DNA from: an uncultured Selenomonadales bacterium
GTDB taxonomy: Bacteria > Bacillota > Negativicutes > Selenomonadales > Selenomonadaceae
Direction of reading: 5' to 3'
DNA length: 40,737 nucleotides
Assembly: GCA_937901445.1 (NCBI GenBank)
Contig: CALDHY010000051.1
Location: 1-40,737, forward strand
The notes below the pieces were generated by a model. It worked only from the letters and a program-made list of their open reading frames with translations, searched no databases and was not told where the DNA came from. Of the stretch, positions 33,400 through 40,737 are shown one piece after another. Made by a program: the position numbers and the translations under genes. How positions within the stretch are numbered: the stretch's first letter is position 1; each line of letters opens with the position of its first letter.

Positions 33400-33651
33400 C
33401 GTGAACACTCGCGATTTTAGTCGTGAGATGAAACGCCGCGCTTGACATCAATGCAAAAAAAGGATTAAACTAATCTGGCGGTTAGACTTCCGCTTTAACA
33501 AAAATGTACTAAGTAAGCTGAAACCTTCGGGTGACAGTGTAGAGGCGACGTGGACGCGCCTGTAAGAATAAGGATAGCTTGACTGTCAAACTTCTTAAAC
33601 GGGGGCGTAAGCTCCCCAGAAGCCCGCGACTTTAGTTGCGGGTGGTTCACG
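33400..33651 (+). mobile_element. IS200/IS605-like element without transposase (PATE/MITE type)
   Basis: The left end is CGTGAACACTCGCGATTTTA followed by GTCGTGAG; its hairpin is CTCGCGA-tttta-GTCGTGAG. The right end is CCCGCGACTTTAGTTGCGGG followed by TGGTTCACG (to 33651). Each end is a subterminal hairpin with CGTGAAC or GTTCACG outside, as in IS605-family elements, and no target duplication is seen. At about 252 bp it has no room for tnpA or tnpB. A frame at about 33488-33565 (LSKLKPSGDSVEATWTRL, stop) may be a leftover TnpB C-terminus, which normally lies just before the right end. TnpA encoded elsewhere would be needed to move it. Confidence 0.65.
33475..33651 (+). ncRNA. omega-RNA-like structured RNA in the IS605-like element
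   Basis: TTGACA (33442-33447) and TAAACT (33466-33471), 18 nt apart, could start an RNA near 33478. The interior can form several hairpins: AGGCG/CGCCT near 33550-33567, TTGACTGTCAA near 33581-33591, GGGGGC-gtaa-GCTCCCC at 33601-33617, and the right-end hairpin at 33623-33642. In TnpB systems the guide RNA ends at the same right-end position and its guide is the flanking DNA (here from about 33652). Expression and a trans-acting TnpB are inference. Confidence 0.45.
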
Positions 33652-33736
33652 ATATTCTACAACGCGTTAATTTACGGCGTGTTATTTTTTTGCGCACGAA
33701 ATTAATTTTACCACCGCTCGAATAAGGTTCAAAATC

Positions 33737-33793
33737 TGAAAAATTTCAGTGCCGAAGTCGGCGAGTTCATCTTTTTTTGGAGGTGTTTTAGGA
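33737..33793 (+). promoter_or_regulatory. leader of the rplU operon, possible bL21 autoregulatory element
   Basis: Two adjacent hairpins, CTGAAA/TTTCAG (33737-33750) and GCCG-aagt-CGGC (33751-33762), then a T-run (33772-33778) and GGAGGTG before rplU. Firmicutes rplU genes often carry an L21 leader in this position; the match is by location and shape only. Confidence 0.45.
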
Positions 33794-34105
33794 ATGTATG
33801 CAATTATTAAAACCGGCGGCAAACAGTACAAAGTTTCTGAAGGCGACGAAATTATTATTGAAAAATTGGAAGTCGAAGAAAAAGATTCAGTAACTTTTGA
33901 GGAAGTTTTGGGAATTTTTGACGGCGAAACTGTCAAAGTCGGTAAACCGCTTGTCGAAGGCGCAAAAGTTACGGCTACCGTTGTAAAAAACGGCAAAGGT
34001 CCCAAAATTCGTATTTTCAAATACAAACATAAAACCAATTACCGCCGTCGCGCAGGTCATCGCCAGCCTTTTACTAAAGTTAAAATTGAAAAAATCGAGG
34101 GCTAA
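33794..34105 (+). CDS. rplU: ribosomal protein bL21
   Basis: 103 residues, the normal size. [20 protein letters not shown] at the N-terminus and [15 protein letters not shown] then FTKVKIEKI at the C-terminus are diagnostic; it binds 23S rRNA in the large subunit. ATG 33794 is chosen over longer open frames because it begins the family consensus. It is first in the rplU-prp-rpmA operon; prp begins 3 nt later. Confidence 0.97.
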   Translation: MYAIIKTGGKQYKVSEGDEIIIEKLEVEEKDSVTFEEVLGIFDGETVKVGKPLVEGAKVTATVVKNGKGPKIRIFKYKHKTNYRRRAGHRQPFTKVKIEKIEG

Positions 34106-34108
34106 CCT

Positions 34109-34420
34109 ATGATTAACGCGGAGATTTACAGACACGAAGACGGCAAAATTACAGGCTTTTCGATTGAAGGACACGCCAACACCGCACCGCGCGGGCAAGA
34201 TATTTATTGCGCCGGAGTTTCGACTGTTACGCAAGCGGCATATCTTTGCATTGTAAAGCATTTACAGCGCGAAATTGAGGGCGAATCTTCAAGCGGACAT
34301 CTTGTGCTGAAATTGAAAACGCCGCCCGACGATTTAACAGAAGCAGTCTTTCAAACAATGTTAATCGGTCTGCAGGAAATTGAAAAATTGGCTCCGCAAG
34401 CTCTTAAAGTTATCGAATAG
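34109..34420 (+). CDS. prp: ribosomal-processing cysteine protease Prp
   Basis: 103 residues. Removes the N-terminal extension of bL27 before it enters the ribosome. His22 in SIEGHANTA and Cys34 in [10 protein letters not shown] are the catalytic pair, at the same positions as in Staphylococcus aureus Prp; [13 protein letters not shown] and a C-terminal [14 protein letters not shown] follow. It lies between rplU and rpmA, the standard place, and its substrate next door has the matching cleavage sequence. Confidence 0.95.
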   Translation: MINAEIYRHEDGKITGFSIEGHANTAPRGQDIYCAGVSTVTQAAYLCIVKHLQREIEGESSSGHLVLKLKTPPDDLTEAVFQTMLIGLQEIEKLAPQALKVIE

Positions 34421-34431
34421 AGGTGAATCTA

Positions 34432-34740
34432 ATGTTGAATTTTGACTTACAACTTTTCGCACATAAAAAGGGCGTCAGCTCCACTCGTAACGGGCGTGAC
34501 AGTGAATCCAAAAGACTCGGCGTCAAAGAACAAGCAGGTACTTTGGTTACTGCCGGCAGTATTTTAGTTCGTCAACGCGGCACTCATTTTCATCCCGGCT
34601 TGAATGTCGGACGCGGCAACGACGATACACTTTACGCCAAAATTAACGGCAAAGTTGCATTTGAACGTAAAGGTAAATTTCAACGTAAAATCAGCGTCTA
34701 CGCAGTCGATAAACCGGCTGAAGTTTCACTCGCAAAATAA
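34432..34740 (+). CDS. rpmA: ribosomal protein bL27 with Prp-cleaved N-terminal extension
   Basis: 102 residues. The mature part [35 protein letters not shown] and so on is bL27, whose tail reaches the peptidyl-transferase centre. It is preceded by MLNFDLQLF, the Firmicutes-type extension cleaved by Prp between F9 and A10. ATG 34432 has AGAGGTG 6 nt upstream; the in-frame GTG at 34423 belongs to that site. A terminator follows about 25 nt after the stop. Confidence 0.97.
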   Translation: MLNFDLQLFAHKKGVSSTRNGRDSESKRLGVKEQAGTLVTAGSILVRQRGTHFHPGLNVGRGNDDTLYAKINGKVAFERKGKFQRKISVYAVDKPAEVSLAK

Positions 34741-34764
34741 TTTACAAATATTTTCCCAAAATAA

Positions 34765-34796
34765 AAACCCGCTTTTTGTGGCGGGTTTATTTTTTT
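34765..34796 (+). terminator. terminator of the rplU-prp-rpmA operon
   Basis: AAACCCGC (34765-34772) pairs with GCGGGTTT (34781-34788), then A and seven T. Being A-rich on the left, it may also stop the converging RTX-like gene. Confidence 0.85.
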
Positions 34797-34814
34797 GAGT
34801 TCGTCGAGCAGATT

Positions 34815-37800
34815 TTATTTCTTTGCAAATGTCAAGAAAGTTTTGTTATTCTGTTCCAGTGCAAAGTAATTTGGAGTTTGAACTTGTGTAACCGAATAAT
34901 TGTCTGAAGTAACTTTAGAAATTGAAGAAATTTGGGCGTCATCAGAAATAAAATTATTGTCTTCAAGTAATTCTAAAGTCTTTGAGTAAGTTTTGGTGCC
35001 GGTTGAATCGGTAACAGAAATATTTTTGCCCTTGCCGTTTTTGACAGTCAAAGTACCGCTGCCAATGGTAAAGATAACATTTTTGCCGCTGTAAGTTGTT
35101 TTTGAAATTTTGCCGCTTTCAATTTTAATTTTATCTCCCGCCGCGTAATCAGTGATAACATCTTTTCCGCCGCTGTAAATGAAAGTATCGTTACCTGCGC
35201 CGCCGGTTAATGTGTCATTGCCGCTTCCGCCGTAAAGAGTATCCGCGCCTTTGCCGCCTTTCAAGGAATTATTGCCGGAACCTCCAATAATGCTCACGCT
35301 GCTTGTAAGAGCCGCCGCGTTGACTTTTGTTGCGCCTGTATAATCTGCCAAATCAATTTTATTGCCGGTGAAAGTTTTTGCCGCTGTGACAATAGAATTT
35401 TTAACCGTAATTCCTAACGGTAAATTGCTGCCGCCGTTGTTGGAAGGATAAACGCTTGTACTTTCTTTGCCGCCTTGATCAATGATTGTAAGGTTTTTAT
35501 TTTTGCCGTTTTTAACAGTGATGTTGCCGTTTGAAGTAGTTAAAATCACGTCCGAACTCTTTAAGGAAGAGCCTGTAATTGAAACGCCGGAAAGTTTTAT
35601 CTTATCCTGTCCTACAGTGTAATCAGATATAACATCATTACCGCCGGAATAAATATAAATATCTGCGCCGCCGCCAAGTGAAACAGTATCATTGCCGGTG
35701 CCACCGATGATTGTATCTGCGCCCTTGCCGCCTTTTATGTAATTTGCCTTTGCGTTGCCGATAATTTCAATTCCGGTTGTAAGTTTGGAGGCGTCAACTT
35801 TTGTAACACTTGTTGCATAATCTGCAAGGTCGATTGAATCGCCGGTAAAGGTAGTTTTGACAGTTAAAACCGCGCCTTTGATTGAAACGCCGTCATCAGC
35901 CGGAATTGTATTGTTGCCTGAATAAATTTGTGTGGTTTCGTTGCCGTCTTTGTCAATAACGGTAATTTGTTTGCCTTTGCCGCTTTTTACGGTAAGTGCG
36001 CCGTTGGTGGTGGTGAAAACGATATTAGAGCCGGAAATTGAGGAACTGACAATATCGTTATCGCTGAATTGAATTTTATCTTGTCCCGATACGTAATCTG
36101 TAATGACGTCATTTCCTGCCACGTATACGAAAATATCATTGCCCGCGCCGCCTGTCAAGGTATCATTACCGTAACCGCCGGAAATTGAATCGTTGCCGGC
36201 GTCGCCTTTGACAACGTCATTTCCTGCATCACCAAATAACATATCATCGCCGGTGCCGCCGCTGATTGTGTCGTTGCCGATATTGCCGGAAACTGTATCT
36301 GCGCCTTTACCTGCGCTTATTGAATTGGCTTTAGAATTTCCGACAATCATAACGCCGTTTGTAAGCGCGGTTGCATTTACTTTTGTTACGGTTGAAGAAT
36401 ATGTTGACAAGTCAATAATATCTTCGTCAAAATTTTTAGCTGCCGTCAATACTGCGCCGCTTATAGTTATATTTTTTGAAGTTGTTAAAGTACCGTTGTT
36501 GGCGTTGTTACTGCTTGCAACAATAGCATCCATATTGCTGTTTGAAGTTGAGCCGGAATTATCGGAACCCTGTTTAGCCAAATAGCGCATGAACATATAA
36601 CCGCCAGCGTAAGCATAGTAATTGCCGTATGACAGGGATAAGGCATTTCGGAGAATTGAAGGATTGCTTGCAAGGTAGTTAATGTCATTTTGCCGCTCGT
36701 CATCGATACCGTGAGTTAATTCAGCCATACCCTCTTTAATGAACATAGGCAACGCGGCAAAATAATTAATATTTGCTGCCATAACCGCGTGTGTCATTTC
36801 GTGCGCAAGCGTACGATCCAAATAGAACGAAGTTGAACTTGAAGAGCCGTTCGGATCTGAAGTATTGACGTTATCATAGTACTTCATATTGACACTTAAG
36901 CTAAGTTGTGAAGTAACGCCGGTATAAGGAGAATACCAATTTGTAACATAAGCCAGATTATTGTTATTTTCTCTGGGGAAAGTAACATATATTTGCTTGA
37001 CAGTTGCCGAAGAAGACGAATTGAACCCGTAGTTGCTGCCATAGGATTCAGAAATTAAATTTAATGAGCTGCTAAGCCACCAACTGTAAATCCCGTTCCA
37101 CATATACTTCTGTTTTGCCGACAAACTGCTGTAACTTAAATTTGAAAAATTATTCTCATATCTGCTTGCCAGTTGAACATTGAGCCCGTTAGTTGTGAAA
37201 CTGTTATTCGTGTAGGTAGTCAAGCTTCCATTTTCAGGGACAATAGAATTTGCAGTTTTCGAGGTAGAGCCGCCCGCGTCCGAGCCTGTTATTGCACCGG
37301 TATCTGTATTATTTAACTTTATTCCACAGTAATTGGTAAGGAAATTACTTGCGCCCGCGTTTTGGCAATCTAAAACCATTTGATTTATAGCGGAGTTAAT
37401 GTTTGTGAAGTAGCCGCCGGAGGCAACGCTTACAGCTTGATTCAGCCTGTTAATACCATCTGAAGTTACAGTATCGAGGACGCCCATAAATTTTTGAATA
37501 ACTTGTTTCTGCGTCATACTGCCTGTAACTGTACTTGTACCGCCGCCTGTTCCTGTTGAAGAACCGCCGCCGATTGTAACTTTTGTACCTTGAATATTGA
37601 GAGTATTGCCTGCCGCGCCGCTCAATGTTATCGCTCCTGTTGCAACGCTTGAATTTGCGCCGGAAGTGATATTTATTATGACATTTTGCCCGCTCTTCAA
37701 AGTCGAATAAGCTCCGCCCGTAATTTCGATGCTGTCGGAAGAGTTATGCCCGTAAATAATATCATTGCCGTCACCTTTGGCGTATTTGTAAAGGTGTGCT

Positions 37801-40737
37801 ACAGAATCGCCGTAAACCGTATCGTTGCCTATGCCGCCTTCAATTACGGAAAGACCTTTACTGCTGCTAAGACTGATAATGTCAGCCCCTGCGCCGCCGT
37901 TAATGGAATTGCTTGAGCCTCTGTAACTTGTAATTGTGTCATTGCCTGCGCCGCCGTCTATAGTAAGGTAATAGCCCCAATCATTGTAAATAGTGTCATT
38001 GCCTGCGCCGCCGGAGATTGAAACATAATCGCCGCCGCCTGCACTGTAATTGTAGATATTTTTAATTGTGTCATTGTAAGCCGTGCCGGTAAGCGTTTTA
38101 TATGAAGTGGAATTTGTAATATTCAGGGGACTTGGAACAGTTATTGGAGTGCCGCCGATGATGCTGATATTTTTATTTGCCGCGCCGGAAAGAGTCATTG
38201 CGCCGCTACCCGTTATGCTGATGATTTTGTTACTTCCGCTTGTCAAAGTTGTATATTGCGAACTACCGGCGATTGAAACAACGTCGCCGTTTTTGGCATT
38301 GTAAATAATATCGTTGCCGTCGCCTGAAGCATATTGGAAATAATTAACAGAACTTGTGCCGCCGTAAATCGTATCGTTGCCCGTGCCGCCGTTAATCGTT
38401 CCGCCTGAAGAAATGCTGATTTTGTCAGTCCCTGCGCCGCCGCTGATTGAGCCGCCGTTTGCATTAATAGTATCATTGCCGTCGCCGCCATCAATCGTAT
38501 TGCTGTAGGAACTGCCACTAATGCTTATGACATCTGCGCCATAGCCGCCATAAATTTTTGAACCGTAAAAACTGCCGGTAATTGTATCATTGCCATCGCC
38601 CGCTGTAACTGATACATAGTCATTATCATAAGCGTACATTGAATCTGCGCCGTCGCCCAAGTCGATATTTGAATAATCGCCATTAGAATTGTAAACAGTG
38701 TCGTTATCTGAGCCGCCGTAAATTTTGGCGTATCCTGCCGAATTATAGATGCTGTCATTGCCTGCGCCGCCTTCTGCATAAAGACTCGCGCCGCTGTTGC
38801 TTATTTTGTCGTTGCCGTTGCCTGCATTGATTGAAACTTTTGTATAGGAGTTTGTGACAGTGTCATTACCGGCTAAGGCGTTCAAAGAAACACTTGCAAC
38901 GGTGTTAGTATAGTTATCGTCGCCTTCGGTAAATGCAGATGAAGTTGAGCCGAATTTTCCCTTTGCGCCAACTAAAGTAATGACGCCGCTTCCTGAAACA
39001 TTTATAAGAACATTGTTACCAACAGTGGAGGTTGAATAACTTGCGCCGCTAACTGAAATTGTGTCATCAGATTTAAAATTATAAATAACGTCGTTACCGT
39101 CGCCGCTGCTGTAGTAATAAACCATTCCATAACTGCTGACAGAATCGCCGTAAATCGTATCGTTACCCGTGCCGCCGGTAATTGTGGAAGGACCGCTGCT
39201 GTTTCCGATACTTACAATATCTGCGCCCGCGCCCGCGTTAATTCTGTTATCGTAACCTCGATATGTGGTAATTGTATCATCGCCTTCGCCGCCGTTTATC
39301 GTCAAATGCCAGCTGTAGTCAGTGTAAATCGTGTCATTGCCTGCGCCCGCATTGATTAAAACATAATCGCCGCCGCTGTTGTAAATATTTTTAATTGTAT
39401 CGTTATAAGCAGTGCCGGTAAGCGTTTTATATGAAGTGGAATTTGAAATAAGCGTTCCTGTTCCTCCGGAAATTGTATAATCCTTCAGATAAATTGCTCC
39501 GTTGCCTACGCTGTAAATCAAATCGTTGCCGCTTCTTGAAGTTGAATAACTTCCCGTAATTTTTAAAGTGTCATTTGAGGTAAAGCCGTAAATTGTGTCG
39601 TAACCGTCGCCTGTTGCATATTGAATTACATTGCCGCCGGAGCCTGAACCTATGCTGATTAAATCATTGCCGGTGCCGCCGTTTAATGTTACATTGTACC
39701 ATCTGTAAGTAACTATACTGTCATTTCCTGCGCCGCCGCTTATGGAAACATACGGATCATTACTATAAACAGTGTCATCACCTGCGCCCGCGTCGATTGT
39801 TACATAGCCGTAAGAATTGTTTATGGTGTAATTTGAACTTGTGCTGTTGTAAATGTAGTCATTGCCGGCGTCTGAATAAATTTTGACTCCGCCGGCGTAA
39901 TTGTAAATCGTATCTTTGGAACTTGAGCCGGATAATACCGTATTTTTGGTGTAATTGTTGATATCTTTTCCTGCAGTTTTAAGAGTTCCGCCAACAATAT
40001 TTACAGTTTTGTTGCTTGCGCCGGAAAGAGTCATTGCGCCGCCGGATTCTAAGCTTACAATAACATTTGAACCTACAGTTTCACGAGTATAATAACCACC
40101 GCTCAATGAAATTGTATCGTTTGAATTGCAGTTATAAATCGTATCGTAGCCGTCGCCTGTTGCATATTGAATAACATTTAAACTGTTACTGCTTGAAAGT
40201 GAAATTAAATCATTGCCTGCGCCGCTTTTTACGGTAGTGTTAAAACCGGTGTGTTTAATAGTATCGTTACCTGTACCGCCATTGATTGAGCCATAGCCTC
40301 CATCAAAAACAATGTTATCATTGCCGGTGCCGCCGTCGATTGTTTGCATCCAGTTGTTTGCATATATCGAATCGTCGTCCGCGCCGCCATCTATGAAAGT
40401 GTACCAACTTGCATCAAAAATCGTATCTCTACCGGCACCCGCTAAAATTGTTGAAGCTGAACCCAAATTATTAATAATATTGTCGTCACCGTCGCCGCTG
40501 ACTATTGAAACATAGCTGTTTTCTGCATGATTGCTTATGGAGTTATAAATACTGTCATTGCCTGCGCCTGTTGTTATGGTAACTTTATTTCCGTCATTGT
40601 TTATTATTGTGTCATTATAAGCTGTACCGTTGATAAGCGTATTACTTAAGGTGTTTGTAGTATTTTTACCACCAACCAAAGTAAGAGTCCCGCCAACAAT
40701 ATTTACAGTTTTGTTGCTTGCGCCGGAAAGAGTCATT
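34815..40737 (-). CDS. giant RTX-like repeat protein with HExxH metallopeptidase domain (5' end beyond window)
   Basis: 1973 residues are visible; the true start is past 40737. Residues 1 to ~1070 are repeated beta-roll blocks of 190-270 residues, rich in GGAGNDTI-type Ca2+-binding nonapeptides. From ~1074 (MTQKQVIQKFMG) to ~1420 is a globular domain with HEMTH at 1312-1316 and KEGMAELTHG about 20 residues later. This HExxH plus downstream Glu pattern marks a zinc gluzincin-like peptidase. Three RTX modules follow (AVLTAAKNF-D-IDLS.., GNDTLTGGAGNDIF, KDVITDYAAGDKI). The final ~52 residues LLEDNNFISDDAQISSI.. match the tail of the 13716 protein. It is probably exported by type I secretion and active outside the cell with calcium. 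No secretion genes are in view. The composition is unlike alpha-proteobacterial serralysins, whose peptidase is N-terminal and uses HExxHxxGxxH. Confidence 0.82.
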   Translation of the reverse strand, partial: MTLSGASNKTVNIVGGTLTLVGGKNTTNTLSNTLINGTAYNDTIINNDGNKVTITTGAGNDSIYNSISNHAENSYVSIVSGDGDDNIINNLGSASTILAGAGRDTIFDASWYTFIDGGADDDSIYANNWMQTIDGGTGNDNIVFDGGYGSINGGTGNDTIKHTGFNTTVKSGAGNDLISLSSSNSLNVIQYATGDGYDTIYNCNSNDTISLSGGYYTRETVGSNVIVSLESGGAMTLSGASNKTVNIVGGTLKTAGKDINNYTKNTVLSGSSSKDTIYNYAGGVKIYSDAGNDYIYNSTSSNYTINNSYGYVTIDAGAGDDTVYSNDPYVSISGGAGNDSIVTYRWYNVTLNGGTGNDLISIGSGSGGNVIQYATGDGYDTIYGFTSNDTLKITGSYSTSRSGNDLIYSVGNGAIYLKDYTISGGTGTLISNSTSYKTLTGTAYNDTIKNIYNSGGDYVLINAGAGNDTIYTDYSWHLTINGGEGDDTITTYRGYDNRINAGAGADIVSIGNSSGPSTITGGTGNDTIYGDSVSSYGMVYYYSSGDGNDVIYNFKSDDTISVSGASYSTSTVGNNVLINVSGSGVITLVGAKGKFGSTSSAFTEGDDNYTNTVASVSLNALAGNDTVTNSYTKVSINAGNGNDKISNSGASLYAEGGAGNDSIYNSAGYAKIYGGSDNDTVYNSNGDYSNIDLGDGADSMYAYDNDYVSVTAGDGNDTITGSFYGSKIYGGYGADVISISGSSYSNTIDGGDGNDTINANGGSISGGAGTDKISISSGGTINGGTGNDTIYGGTSSVNYFQYASGDGNDIIYNAKNGDVVSIAGSSQYTTLTSGSNKIISITGSGAMTLSGAANKNISIIGGTPITVPSPLNITNSTSYKTLTGTAYNDTIKNIYNYSAGGGDYVSISGGAGNDTIYNDWGYYLTIDGGAGNDTITSYRGSSNSINGGAGADIISLSSSKGLSVIEGGIGNDTVYGDSVAHLYKYAKGDGNDIIYGHNSSDSIEITGGAYSTLKSGQNVIINITSGANSSVATGAITLSGAAGNTLNIQGTKVTIGGGSSTGTGGGTSTVTGSMTQKQVIQKFMGVLDTVTSDGINRLNQAVSVASGGYFTNINSAINQMVLDCQNAGASNFLTNYCGIKLNNTDTGAITGSDAGGSTSKTANSIVPENGSLTTYTNNSFTTNGLNVQLASRYENNFSNLSYSSLSAKQKYMWNGIYSWWLSSSLNLISESYGSNYGFNSSSSATVKQIYVTFPRENNNNLAYVTNWYSPYTGVTSQLSLSVNMKYYDNVNTSDPNGSSSSTSFYLDRTLAHEMTHAVMAANINYFAALPMFIKEGMAELTHGIDDERQNDINYLASNPSILRNALSLSYGNYYAYAGGYMFMRYLAKQGSDNSGSTSNSNMDAIVASSNNANNGTLTTSKNITISGAVLTAAKNFDEDIIDLSTYSSTVTKVNATALTNGVMIVGNSKANSISAGKGADTVSGNIGNDTISGGTGDDMLFGDAGNDVVKGDAGNDSISGGYGNDTLTGGAGNDIFVYVAGNDVITDYVSGQDKIQFSDNDIVSSSISGSNIVFTTTNGALTVKSGKGKQITVIDKDGNETTQIYSGNNTIPADDGVSIKGAVLTVKTTFTGDSIDLADYATSVTKVDASKLTTGIEIIGNAKANYIKGGKGADTIIGGTGNDTVSLGGGADIYIYSGGNDVISDYTVGQDKIKLSGVSITGSSLKSSDVILTTSNGNITVKNGKNKNLTIIDQGGKESTSVYPSNNGGSNLPLGITVKNSIVTAAKTFTGNKIDLADYTGATKVNAAALTSSVSIIGGSGNNSLKGGKGADTLYGGSGNDTLTGGAGNDTFIYSGGKDVITDYAAGDKIKIESGKISKTTYSGKNVIFTIGSGTLTVKNGKGKNISVTDSTGTKTYSKTLELLEDNNFISDDAQISSISKVTSDNYSVTQVQTPNYFALEQNNKTFLTFAKK
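39988..40737 (-). repeat. 702-nt (234-residue) tandem unit in the second RTX-like gene
   Basis: A 48-nt sequence is identical at 39988-40035 and 40690-40737 (encoding AMTLSGASNKTVNIVGG-type residues), 702 nt apart. More diverged block ends recur at about 38138-38210 and 37590-37640. The repeat runs off the window, so more copies may follow. Confidence 0.75.

Larger units (their letters stand above)
4368..34055. repeat. over-represented octamer CTGCGCGA/TCGCGCAG (26 copies by hand count)
   Basis: Plus orientation (first base): 4368, 6103, 7284, 10284, 11537, 13478, 19848, 21688, 21999, 23828, 26298, 29418, 30557, 32270. Minus orientation: 11904, 13186, 13348, 17398, 19723, 21346, 22905, 25592, 27996, 29585, 30854, 34048. 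Copies fall in all reading frames and in three spacers. None was found in 1-3850, and only two in the ~12 kb of RTX-like genes. Confidence 0.6.

Noticed and set aside
33206..33793. A complete insertion sequence in the chemoreceptor-rplU gap
   Set aside because: No transposase frame of useful size; only the two ends and an RNA-like interior remain.
34815..40737. Several open frames on the opposite strand of the second RTX-like gene (for example 36193-36585 and 38083-38304)
   Set aside because: They are low-complexity mirrors of the repeats, have no ribosome-binding sites and match no family.
1..40737. tRNA, rRNA or a replication origin
   Set aside because: No cloverleaf with a GTTCGANTC-type arm, no rRNA sequence and no DnaA-box cluster was seen by eye.

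Overview
The window looks like a metagenome-derived contig from an uncultured member of the Negativicutes (Selenomonadales-like). This is inferred from gene content: a carboxynorspermidine-type polyamine pathway, a Tritrichomonas-like IMP dehydrogenase, the Prp/bL27 pair, TTG starts behind GAGGTG-type ribosome-binding sites, and very large RTX-like surface or secreted proteins. No rRNA, tRNA or CRISPR array was seen.

Layout. (1) 1-3.85 kb is GC-rich: partial aroE, pncB and the 3' half of mutL on the minus strand, and an orphan NifH-like ATPase on the plus strand. The composition changes abruptly inside mutL near 3.79-3.86 kb; everything to the right is AT-rich with different codon habits. This is either a mosaic gene or an assembly chimera. 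(2) 4.7-10 kb is scarred: a signal-peptide stub cut by an orphan hsdS, a secreted HAD phosphatase, an HxlR regulator fragment beside an Old Yellow Enzyme gene, a frameshifted GIY-YIG/NUMOD endonuclease pseudogene, and a radical SAM fragment without its N-terminus. (3) 10-13.5 kb holds metH (B12-dependent methionine synthase core) and hemC. (4) 13.7-19.8 kb is one 2017-residue calcium-binding repeat protein. (5) 20-27.9 kb is a housekeeping run: carboxynorspermidine dehydrogenase and nspC, guaB, a methyltransferase-kinase-coiled-coil gene switched off by a nine-G tract, a CAP protein, a CCA nucleotidyltransferase and a gamma carbonic anhydrase. (6) 27.9-33.2 kb carries ridA, a 3D-domain protein with a structured leader, two small hypothetical genes, queC and a chemoreceptor. 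(7) 33.2-34.8 kb holds a possible small RNA, a transposase-less IS200/IS605-like element with an RNA-like interior, and rplU-prp-rpmA. (8) 34.8 kb to the end is a second giant RTX-like protein, read on the minus strand and open at the window edge, with an HExxH metallopeptidase domain and the same C-terminal tail as the first.

Three non-gene signals run through the AT-rich part. Degenerate 7-bp tandem repeats (CCTAAAG/CCCTAAT type) sit in at least five intergenic places; one copy appears to have been inserted just after an ancestral start codon, with an 8-bp flanking duplication. The octamer CTGCGCGA/TCGCGCAG occurs 26 times by hand count and never in the left 3.85 kb. Finally, hairpins and spacer promoters are clear enough to define several transcription units. 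The best candidates for undescribed biology are the phase-variable WbdD-like protein, the heptad repeats, the octamer, the IS605-like RNA element and the shared RTX tail.
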